NCBI GenBank assembly: GCA_934371135.1
Contig: CAKRNO010000006.1
Span: forward strand, 1-64,000
Direction: 5' to 3'
Source: an uncultured Eubacteriales bacterium
GTDB lineage: Bacteria > Bacillota > Clostridia > Oscillospirales > CAG-272
DNA length: 64,000 nucleotides
Positions 25,695-33,119 of the stretch are shown one piece after another. The translations under genes and the position numbers were made by a program. Below the pieces are notes generated by a model, which made no database searches, was not told the DNA's origin, and saw only the letters and a program-made list of their open reading frames with translations. The first letter of the stretch is position 1; each line of letters starts with the position of its first letter.

Positions 25695-26702
25695 TTATGA
25701 CGGCTCACTCGCGTTCCACTCGCGGATGACGGCGAGAACCTCGTCGAAGCCGTCACAGTAGCGGTCGCAGAGCGCTTTGGTACCGGACTTCTCAATATTG
25801 CCGCCGGCGAAGCCGATGACGGGGAAGCCCGCAAGGCGGATGGAGCAGACGCCGGCGCCGCTGTCCTCAATGCCGACGACATGGCAGCGGTCGGATTCCG
25901 GCACGCCGAGCCCGACGGTCGCCGCCTCGGCGTACAACCAGGGGTGCGGCTTCGGCGACAGCTCGCCGAGGGTGCCGACCTCGCCGCGGCGGAGCGGGAA
26001 GCCCGCGGAGATAGAGCAGTCATAGAAGTCCTTGGGGTCGCCCATACCGAGGGTATCAAAGGCGGATTTGATCTCCGGCCACGCCTTTTCGTAAAGGCCG
26101 CTCGTGACGAGCCCGATCTTGACACCCATGGCTTTGAGCGCGAGCAGGAACTCTTTCAGGTGTTCGCTCGGCGTGAAGGCGCCGGCTTTGCCGCGCCCCT
26201 CCATGATCTCGTGCATCTCGCGGTGGGTGTGCTCGAAGTAGAATTCACGCGCTCTCTCGAGCGAGGCACCGGGGCAATATTTGTCGATACAGTATTGCAG
26301 ATGCTCGGAGACCGAATGCCCCGAGACAAACGGCAGATCCACCTCGGAGAGACGGAAACTCATATCGTCGAGCAGGGACGCCGTCGTCTGTTCGATGATC
26401 CAGATCCAGAAGGATTCACTCTTGACACTGGTGCCGTCGAGGTCCATAAGGACCGCGCGGATGGGGCCCTTCGGGGTCACTGGCTTAACCGGATAGTAGG
26501 CGGGGTAATTCATCGCGGAGAGGACGTAGGCAAGGGTGTGGTCGCGGAACGCGATGAACTGCACCTTGCCGTCGCCCGTGGCATAAATGCCCGTGACGCC
26601 GTCCTCACCGACGCGGAAATGTCCGTCGCTGCACTCTGCTCGCGGGACAAGTCCGCTCGTTTCGTCAAAGTCCCCGAGGTCGGGGATGTGATAGGTTGCC
26701 AT
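25695..26702 (-). CDS. HAD superfamily phosphatase, beta-phosphoglucomutase-like
   Basis: A 335-residue protein. The HAD core starts only at about residue 85 with MDLDGT (nucleophile Asp), continues through an alpha-helical cap, GLVTSGLY (motif II), SPKPHPWLY (motif III Lys) and GIEDSGAG (motif IV acidic pair). This fits the subgroup of sugar-phosphate phosphatases and phosphoglucomutases. The N-terminal 85 residues form a separate beta-rich domain (GHFRVGEDGVTGIYATGDGK) that is not part of the usual fold. The ATG at 26702 follows AAAGGAC; an ATG further upstream has no good site. It is co-transcribed 21 bases behind the GH38 gene, so it may act on phosphorylated products of mannoside breakdown. 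Confidence 0.85.
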   Translation of the reverse strand: MATYHIPDLGDFDETSGLVPRAECSDGHFRVGEDGVTGIYATGDGKVQFIAFRDHTLAYVLSAMNYPAYYPVKPVTPKGPIRAVLMDLDGTSVKSESFWIWIIEQTTASLLDDMSFRLSEVDLPFVSGHSVSEHLQYCIDKYCPGASLERAREFYFEHTHREMHEIMEGRGKAGAFTPSEHLKEFLLALKAMGVKIGLVTSGLYEKAWPEIKSAFDTLGMGDPKDFYDCSISAGFPLRRGEVGTLGELSPKPHPWLYAEAATVGLGVPESDRCHVVGIEDSGAGVCSIRLAGFPVIGFAGGNIEKSGTKALCDRYCDGFDEVLAVIREWNASEPS

Positions 26703-26723
26703 CGTTCTGTGTCCTTTTGTCAA

Positions 26724-29567
26724 TCAGTTGCTTTTCTTCAGCAGGAAGGTCTCGATCTTATGCGGAGCGAGTGTCAGACCGAAAGCGCCGTTCTCAAAGG
26801 CGACGGGCTCCGGCTGGGTCTCGTCGAGGCGCACGCGCTCGACACCCGCGATCGGGAGGATCGTCTTGATCTCGAGCGGCAGAGCCTCGCCGGTGGTGTT
26901 CCAGACACGCAGGACGAAGTCCTGACCGTTCTCCGCGAGCTTCAGGGCAGAGGTCAGCACCTGTTTTTCGGGCGAGACGGTGATGAAGCTTGCCTCGACG
27001 GGCAGCGACCCCTCGTGCGGGACGCCCTGCGCCGCCTTGACCGGTACCTTGAAGGCGTAGGCGGTGTTCAGCACCTCTGCGCTCTGCCAGTTGCCGGTGT
27101 GCGGATAGATCGCGTAGTCGTATTCGAGCGTGCCGAAGCTGTGCTGACCGGTATATTTGTCAAGTTCTTCGACGTTCATCTTGGAGTTTGCCGTCATGTA
27201 GGCGCGCTGGGTGCGGATGAGCGTAATCTTGACCGTCCGCTCGCTGTCGTCCTCGACCTCGTACTCGCGCAGACCGCGGGTCATGATGGCGGTGCCGATC
27301 TTGCCGTCCGAGATGTCCACGAAGTTCTGCATGGGCTGGAACGGGAAGAAGCCCTCGGCGTTGTCCTTATGGTCGCGCCAGCGGATGGTGCGCGAGGCGA
27401 CGTCCCATGCGCTCTCGACGTCCGCGAAGTTCGCCCCCGCAACGCCGGTCGGGAAGTTGACCGTGAGCTTGTGGTCGCGGATCTCGTTTGTCAGTTTGGT
27501 GTGAATCTTCAGATACCGCGCGTCCTTTTCGAGCGTCAGCGTGGTCGTGATCGGGAGCTCGCGCATCTCACGGGTGCGGTCGTCGCCCTCCACGGTCGCC
27601 GCCGCGGGCAGGAGCATCGAGAGCTCAATGCGGAATTTGCCGCGCAGCGTGTTGCTCTCCAGCATCGTAATGCGGGCATTCGCGCCGAGAGAGGTATAGA
27701 TCGCGTTGCGCTTCGGCACATTCGAGATGTGCGCGGAGCCGACCTCGCCGCTGTCGGTGAAGAAGTGCAGGTTCTTCATCGTCCGCCCGGTCTCCTTATC
27801 GAGCATATCGAAGGTGCCGTTCGGGTGCAGAGTGACCTTGAGATAGCGGTTCTCGAGCGTGCCGCCGTCGCGGGCGATGAGCGCCCGGTCGGGCATGATT
27901 TCCGGGTGGTAGGCAAACTCGGGCTCTCTCATGCGCACGGCGTAAGTAACATAACCGTTCTGCGGTACCCGGGCTTTGACGAGCAGGCGCTTGCGGTTCG
28001 CGTTGAACTTGATCGCCTTGGTATCCAGCTCGCGCTCGACACCGATCGCGATGTCGTCGCGGCTGAGCTCCACATATTCAATTTTGTTGCCGTTCTGGTC
28101 GATGATGTCGAAGAAGTCGCCGAGGACGGCGGCACCGCCGACACCGATGTCACCACCGGCGCCCTTGACTTCCTTGGGCGTATCGACGACGAGCTCCACC
28201 ACTTCTTCCCGCTCGTAGGGGAGGGTGTTGAACAGCGTGAGCGTATAGTCGCTCTGACGATAGACACCGAGAGAGCCGATACTGCCGGTGAGGCTGATGA
28301 CGCTGCGGTTGGTGCACTCCTCCGCCACCGTCTTGGCGAGGGAGAAGTTGTACATCATATCTTCATGCGCGCGGTCGACGGCGGCGCCGCAGATGCTGTC
28401 GTGCGCATGGTTCTTGAGCAGGTACTTCCACGCGCGCTTGATGTTCGTGCGCGGATATTCCTTGCCGTAGAGGGCGGCGTACGTGGAGAGCGGTTCGCAG
28501 AGGTTGATGAGGTTGTTCTCCACATCGTCGTTATAGAGCTTGATCCTGATACGCGAGGAGTGCGTCGCACCGAGCAGGGCGTTGAAGTTGTTATACTCCA
28601 TCGTTGTGTAGCGGAGCTCGCCCGTGTGATGCGCGCGCTCGTAGCCGGGGACGGACGAGATGGCAGCCATATAATCGTCCATGCTGTCCTGTATGATCTC
28701 CACGTCCGGGTACAGCTTGTTCATGTCGGCGATGAGCTCGGGGAGGTACCGGTACGGCTCGTCGTTGTCCTCCATGTTGAGCGCGAGGATATGGTCGCCG
28801 ATCTTGTACGGCTCCGCCTGCGCGAGCAGGTGGTCGAGCGCCTCCTTCTGCACCTTGGGGTCGTGGATATAGTCGAAGTCCTCATGCAGGAGCGTGAACG
28901 CCTTCTCATAGGACTGCATATCCGCCATGTGTGCGGGGAGCTGCGAGGCATCATAGGTATAGGTCAGGTCCTTCAGTCCCTTGCCGAGGACGGCGGGACC
29001 GTGGACATAGAAGAACCAGTTTGTCCGCGTCACCTCGTCAAAGGTGCGCAGGGTGGTGATGGTGCTGCCGTCCGGCGCCGACCAGTCGAAAAGGGGCGTC
29101 AGGACGTGCTTGTTCGTGCCGCGGTAGAAGATCGCGTTCTCGATACCGAACCCGCGGTACAGCTGCGGGAGCTGGGAGGGCTGACCGTAGGAGGTCGCCG
29201 TGTAACCCGATTTCATGCCGCCACCGAGGGCGTCCGCCATCTGGTGCCCGAGCAGGAGGTTCCGGATGAGTGCCTCGGGGGCGACGGTGTTCGTCTCGGG
29301 CAGGGTGTACCAGTTGACGACGAACAGGCGCTTGTCCGCAATCAGTTTTTTGACGCGGTCGCGGTTCTCCGGGCGGATGGTGAAGTAGTCCTCGAGGACA
29401 ATGGTACCGCCGTCTACGCAGAAGTAGGAATACTGGGGCTTCGTTTCGAGAAGATGAATAATATTGTCCATCAGATCGGCGAGCCGCAGTTTGCTCTGCT
29501 CGGCGGTGTGTCGCCACTCCCGATCCCAGTGTGTGCCGCTGATCAAGTGTACAATACGACGTTTCAT
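26724..29567 (-). CDS. Glycoside hydrolase family 38 alpha-mannosidase
   Basis: A 947-residue cytosolic enzyme of GH38 (retaining, zinc-dependent alpha-mannosidase; relatives include mannosylglycerate hydrolase). The metal-binding HWDREW lies at residues 13-18, close to the N terminus as usual. The middle part has FGIENAIFYRGTNKH, and LKNHAHDSICG near 370-380 is the characteristic second metal/histidine segment. The long beta-sandwich C-terminal half is typical of the family. AAAAAGGAGA precedes the ATG at 29567. It heads a minus-strand operon with the HAD gene. A TTTACA/TATGAT promoter lies upstream with a LacI-type operator just after the -10 box, so mannoside-dependent induction is likely. 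Confidence 0.92.
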   Translation of the reverse strand: MKRRIVHLISGTHWDREWRHTAEQSKLRLADLMDNIIHLLETKPQYSYFCVDGGTIVLEDYFTIRPENRDRVKKLIADKRLFVVNWYTLPETNTVAPEALIRNLLLGHQMADALGGGMKSGYTATSYGQPSQLPQLYRGFGIENAIFYRGTNKHVLTPLFDWSAPDGSTITTLRTFDEVTRTNWFFYVHGPAVLGKGLKDLTYTYDASQLPAHMADMQSYEKAFTLLHEDFDYIHDPKVQKEALDHLLAQAEPYKIGDHILALNMEDNDEPYRYLPELIADMNKLYPDVEIIQDSMDDYMAAISSVPGYERAHHTGELRYTTMEYNNFNALLGATHSSRIRIKLYNDDVENNLINLCEPLSTYAALYGKEYPRTNIKRAWKYLLKNHAHDSICGAAVDRAHEDMMYNFSLAKTVAEECTNRSVISLTGSIGSLGVYRQSDYTLTLFNTLPYEREEVVELVVDTPKEVKGAGGDIGVGGAAVLGDFFDIIDQNGNKIEYVELSRDDIAIGVERELDTKAIKFNANRKRLLVKARVPQNGYVTYAVRMREPEFAYHPEIMPDRALIARDGGTLENRYLKVTLHPNGTFDMLDKETGRTMKNLHFFTDSGEVGSAHISNVPKRNAIYTSLGANARITMLESNTLRGKFRIELSMLLPAAATVEGDDRTREMRELPITTTLTLEKDARYLKIHTKLTNEIRDHKLTVNFPTGVAGANFADVESAWDVASRTIRWRDHKDNAEGFFPFQPMQNFVDISDGKIGTAIMTRGLREYEVEDDSERTVKITLIRTQRAYMTANSKMNVEELDKYTGQHSFGTLEYDYAIYPHTGNWQSAEVLNTAYAFKVPVKAAQGVPHEGSLPVEASFITVSPEKQVLTSALKLAENGQDFVLRVWNTTGEALPLEIKTILPIAGVERVRLDETQPEPVAFENGAFGLTLAPHKIETFLLKKSN

Positions 29568-29606
29568 GAGGCAATCTCCTTTTTTGGATTTCATTTTCGG
29601 TATCAT

Positions 29607-29654
29607 GAAAAAACCGTTTTTCTTAATCATATCACGGCATTTCGTGTTTGTAAA
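29607..29654 (-). promoter_or_regulatory. GH38 promoter with LacI-type operator O1
   Basis: On the minus strand TTTACA (29649-29654) and TATGAT (29626-29631) are 17 bases apart. Directly downstream of the -10 box lies the palindrome GAAAAACGGTTTTTTC (29607-29622), where a bound LacI-type repressor would block transcription. The same palindrome type lies at the same place in the divergent promoter and at 32721. Confidence 0.75.
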
Positions 29655-29716
29655 CAAAAAAATGAAAAAATCTCAAAAAATTTTAGATTAATAGTGCAAA
29701 GTACGTCGGAATATGC

Positions 29717-29741
29717 TATAATAGATAAAAAATCGGTTTTC
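29717..29741 (+). promoter_or_regulatory. Promoter -10 and LacI-type operator O2
   Basis: TATAAT (29717-29722) is followed four bases later by AAAAAATCGGTTTTC (29727-29741). The -35 is weak (GTGCAA at 29694-29699), so activation or weak basal expression is possible. The gene behind it is the cytosolic GxGYxYP protein. Confidence 0.7.
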
Positions 29742-29759
29742 TAATTGGGGGATATAACC

Positions 29760-31256
29760 ATGGTGTACGCAATCAGGGCAGGGGAAATGAGCCGGGAGGC
29801 GTTCGCGCTCGCGATCTTTTTGCAGGGCGGTGTCAATCGGCGCAGCCGCCGGCTGGTGCTGGACATTGACAACTATCTTTCTTATATAAAGGATGAGATC
29901 GAATACCTGACGCTCGGGGAGGCGATCGCGCGTTTTGCCGGCGAGTTCGACGGGCTCGCGGTCTTTGACCTCGGGACGGGGGATGTGTCCGTCAACCTCG
30001 CCGCCACGGTCTGCGCGGCGGAGAACCTGCTCGGCGTGCCGCGCGGACTCCTTGGGCTCCTGCCTGCCGGTCGGGTAGTGTTTGATGCGGCGGATATCCA
30101 CGGGACGAACGCCGAGCGGCAACGGGAAATATTCTACCGCTATCGTGATAAACTCGATCGCCGCGGGCTCGTGCATCAGGTGGTCGTCGGCGACGATTAC
30201 CACCTGCAGCTACGCGACTTTGCCATCGCGCGGGGGTATCTGACCTTCTTCACCGACGAGACGGAAGAAGATCTGGCACTCCGGCGGGAGGTGCTGACAT
30301 GGGCAGAGCGCAACATCCCAGTGTACGGCTGGACGACGGACGAGATCGGCTTCGTCCGCAGCATTTCCGAGTACGGGAACTATGTCATCCCCATGGACTG
30401 GTCGTGTAACCACAGTTATTTCGGTACTGACCGGGCGGTGTGCGTGAAGCAGCAGGCGGACCCGCCGAAGCCCCTCACACCGGGGAAGCATTATCTGACC
30501 ATCGTCGTATCGGACGGGGATAACGTGCAGTGGCTGGAGCGCGATTTCTCGACGACGAGCCACTACGGCCAGCGCATACGCTCGGCACATGGCTATCCGA
30601 TGAACTGGACGATCGCCCCTGCCATGGCGCATCTTTGCCCCGAGGTGTTGCGCTATATTTACGGGCAGGCAGAGCACGATTACTTTATCACAGGCGTTTC
30701 CGGCGTGGGGTACAACAACATCATGACCTACCCGCGCGAGCATCTGTCGCGGTATGCGGAGCTGACGGCGGAAGCCATGGCATCGGCAGACCTTACCTAT
30801 ATGTGTATGCTCGATAACCTCGCCACTACCCGGGATACGGCAGAGGTGACGGCACGGCTCGACGAATTTGCGAAGTATGACGGCATCGGCGGCGGCATCT
30901 GGGAGCTTGACCCCGATCGGTACGAGTCGGGGCGGGGGCGCGTCTTTTTCTCCTCGAACGGAAAGCCGTTCGTCTCCGTCCGCCTGTCGCTCTGGCACCC
31001 CTCCAACCGACCGGAGAATGTGACCGCCGAATGGGTGGAGAGCTATGCCGAACGTATCAACGCGTTGCCGATAAAACCTGACTCCATCGACGGTTATACC
31101 GTCCTGAACGTCCACCCGTGGACGACGAACATCGCGGAGCTCGATGACCTGGTGGCGCACCTCGCCGACCATGTGGAGATCGTCTCCGTCCGGGACTTCC
31201 TCGAAGGCGTGCGGCAGAATATCCCGCACAAAAACGCCTGCCCCGAAGCGTTATGA
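29760..31256 (+). CDS. GxGYxYP family putative glycoside hydrolase, cytosolic
   Basis: A 498-residue protein related to the two lipoproteins at 39183 and 42286. Shared landmarks are VVSDGDNVQW near 247-256, NWTIAPAMAHLCPEVLRYIY, the motif SGVGYNNIMTYP near 314-325 (a variant of G-x-G-Y-x-Y-P) and VLNVHPW near the C terminus. The family is annotated as putative glycoside hydrolase without a settled activity. This copy has no signal peptide or lipobox and would act inside the cell, unlike the other two. The ATG at 29760 was chosen after the weak GGGGGA site. It is divergent from GH38, with operators on both sides, and the lacI-type gene follows, so it belongs to the mannoside regulon. Confidence 0.85.
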   Translation: MVYAIRAGEMSREAFALAIFLQGGVNRRSRRLVLDIDNYLSYIKDEIEYLTLGEAIARFAGEFDGLAVFDLGTGDVSVNLAATVCAAENLLGVPRGLLGLLPAGRVVFDAADIHGTNAERQREIFYRYRDKLDRRGLVHQVVVGDDYHLQLRDFAIARGYLTFFTDETEEDLALRREVLTWAERNIPVYGWTTDEIGFVRSISEYGNYVIPMDWSCNHSYFGTDRAVCVKQQADPPKPLTPGKHYLTIVVSDGDNVQWLERDFSTTSHYGQRIRSAHGYPMNWTIAPAMAHLCPEVLRYIYGQAEHDYFITGVSGVGYNNIMTYPREHLSRYAELTAEAMASADLTYMCMLDNLATTRDTAEVTARLDEFAKYDGIGGGIWELDPDRYESGRGRVFFSSNGKPFVSVRLSLWHPSNRPENVTAEWVESYAERINALPIKPDSIDGYTVLNVHPWTTNIAELDDLVAHLADHVEIVSVRDFLEGVRQNIPHKNACPEAL

Positions 31257-31265
31257 AAATAATAC

Positions 31266-31294
31266 TTTACAAGACTTTTCAATTTGTATATAAT
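31266..31294 (+). promoter_or_regulatory. Promoter of the lacI-type gene
   Basis: TTTACA (31266-31271) and TATAAT (31289-31294) are 17 bases apart. No palindrome like O1-O3 lies after it, so the regulator does not obviously control itself. Confidence 0.7.
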
Positions 31295-31396
31295 ACAGGA
31301 AGAAACCCTTTGGGAAATCCTCCCTCCGTTTCCCGTATCTGACGGGGAGGAGCCGTAATCTGAACGCACCGCGCTGTGTGAAAAGGAGAAAACAAC

Positions 31397-32404
31397 ATGG
31401 TAACGATCAGTGATATTGCGGAGAAGGCGGGTGTCGCCAAATCCACCGTATCCAATGCGCTCACCGGGAAGAAATTCGTCAGCGAGCCGCTGAAACAACG
31501 GATCCTGCAGATCTGTGAGGAAATGAATTTCAGCCCGAACTTTTACGCATCGGGGCTGTACGGGCATCGTACCAATATCATCGGGTTGTTCCTCGAGGAG
31601 AGCAAGGGCGGCACCTACCATGCCTACTATACGGAGCTCATCGAATCCTGCCTGAAGTATGTATCCAAGCACGGCTACAATCTTCTCATCTATTATAATC
31701 TGGAATCGGGCAGACGCAAAAATGCGCTCACAAAGGGGAGGTCTCCGATCGACGGCGCCATTGTCAGCGCGCCGCTGATCGAAGATCACCGTATCTTGCA
31801 GATCGAGAACAACTCCACCCCGTGCGTGAGCATCGGTAAACCGGGGGACAACACACATTTGAGTTATGTCGACATCGACAACGTGAAGCTCATACATGAT
31901 GCCGTGAACATACTTGCCGTCAACGGTTACGAGCGTATTTATCTGCTCAACAGTGATGAGCACCTGTCGATCTCGCAGGAGCGTACCGCCGCATTCCACG
32001 CGGCGAAGGAGGAGCGCTCGCTGCCGGTCCATGAAGGAGACGTCGTGTATGCGCGCGGGAGCAGCGCGGACGAAGGTAAACATTTTGCTGACGGATTGCT
32101 TCGGAAAAATGTCGCTTTCCTCACGGCGAATACCCGTCTTGCCGAGGGTGTGTATGCCGCGGCGGAGGCGGCGGGACTGGAAATCGGGCGCGAGGTCGGG
32201 GTGTTCGCACTCGGCGGAGAAAAGAACGAGAAGGTGACGCCGAACCTCGCCTATGCGAGCCAGGACTATGCGCGCCTTGCCAAAATGGCGGCAAAATGCC
32301 TCATCAAGCAGCTGGAGGGGGCAATCGAGGATGAAGCCCCCGCAGTGGAGACTGCGCTGATCGCCAGTAAGATTCACTTCGACTCCTCTGTGAACCGGGG
32401 TTGA
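31397..32404 (+). CDS. LacI family transcriptional regulator
   Basis: A 335-residue regulator. The N-terminal helix-turn-helix is ISDIAEKAGVAKSTVSNALTGK (residues 4-25), followed by the hinge PNFYASGLYGHRTNIIGL and a periplasmic-binding-like sensor domain with DGAIVSAPL and DIDNVKLIHDAV segments. LacI-type proteins repress sugar genes until a sugar binds the sensor. AAAAGGAGAA precedes the ATG. It is centrally placed in cluster B. Palindromes with a CG centre flanked by A and T runs lie after the -10 boxes of the GH38, GxGYxYP and Ig-like lipoprotein promoters, making these its likely targets. The inducer is probably a mannose-containing sugar, an inference from the neighbours. Confidence 0.93.
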   Translation: MVTISDIAEKAGVAKSTVSNALTGKKFVSEPLKQRILQICEEMNFSPNFYASGLYGHRTNIIGLFLEESKGGTYHAYYTELIESCLKYVSKHGYNLLIYYNLESGRRKNALTKGRSPIDGAIVSAPLIEDHRILQIENNSTPCVSIGKPGDNTHLSYVDIDNVKLIHDAVNILAVNGYERIYLLNSDEHLSISQERTAAFHAAKEERSLPVHEGDVVYARGSSADEGKHFADGLLRKNVAFLTANTRLAEGVYAAAEAAGLEIGREVGVFALGGEKNEKVTPNLAYASQDYARLAKMAAKCLIKQLEGAIEDEAPAVETALIASKIHFDSSVNRG

Positions 32405-32437
32405 CCCGCACCCCCATGCGCCATTCGGCGCTTCGAC

Positions 32438-32475
32438 ATACCGCCCCGGTGGAGATCTCCGGAGCGGTATTTTTT
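32438..32475 (+). terminator. Rho-independent terminator after lacI-type gene
   Basis: ATACCGCCCCGG pairs with CCGGAGCGGTAT, followed by TTTTT. Confidence 0.8.
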
Positions 32476-32679
32476 CGGTGCGGCACCGACGGGGCTCCCG
32501 GGCGCCGGCTATAAGACCCGGGCGCCGGGGCAATTGCCTACCTTATAAGTAATTCACGCGCGCATCTTGCCGTGGGACACAGAAAAAACAGCAGGGAAAT
32601 AGGAGAGTCTGCACGTTCCAAAAGGAAAGGCAACCAAAAATCCCAAAACTTTTTTGTCGAAAATGTCAAAATAAAGGTA

Positions 32680-32736
32680 TTGACAACTGACGTTTTCGTG
32701 CGTTATAATAAATTGAACAACAAAAAACCGTTTTTC
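32680..32736 (+). promoter_or_regulatory. Main cluster B promoter with LacI-type operator O3
   Basis: TTGACA (32680-32685) and TATAAT (32704-32709) are consensus boxes 18 bases apart. The palindrome AAAAAACCGTTTTT (32722-32735) covers the start site. It should control the transcript for the Ig-like lipoprotein, the ABC transporter and the genes after them. Confidence 0.8.
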
Positions 32737-33119
32737 TACTTGCGCATACATCGCCGGTCGGCGTCATGTAGCCGGTAGGGAAAGAACCACTCCGTCTCCA
32801 CTGTTGGCTCATGTAAAAGGCTGACCGCCTCCGCGGTAGACGGGGTCATTTTTAGACCGTTCAGAAAAACGGTTTTCCAAATCCGGCGGCAAAATCACGC
32901 GGCAAATGCCGTGCCGGTACCGCGGTCTCCCGCCATGGATGCCATGGTCGCTGCCACAGAGGGCAGAAAAGCGGCACGGCGTGACGTAGCCGTCCGCTTC
33001 GATAAGACCCCCGGCTCCGGGACGGTTTCTCGCAGGGGGCAAAAACAAGTGAATCCGGGCATACGCCCAAAAAATAAACCACCGCGTACGCATACGCAAA
33101 AAAAGAAAGGATGGACCCC
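32737..33119 (+). other. Long untranslated leader of the cluster B operon
   Basis: About 400 nt separate the promoter from the first start codon. I see no gene and no riboswitch class I recognise. It contains another A-CGG-T palindrome, GAAAAACGGTTTTCC (32864-32878), possibly an auxiliary operator, plus several G/C-rich helices (GGCGTCATGTAGCC region, CGCGGTAGACGG region). The length is unusual compared with the short leaders elsewhere in the window. Confidence 0.5.

Noticed and set aside
25881..29744. A 1287-codon plus-strand open frame
   Set aside because: It is the mirror of the GH38 and HAD genes on the opposite strand, has Arg/Val/Asp-rich shadow composition and no domain, and lacks a ribosome binding site.
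32740..33119. A cobalamin, TPP or glmS-type riboswitch in the cluster B leader
   Set aside because: None of the conserved core segments of these classes is visible.
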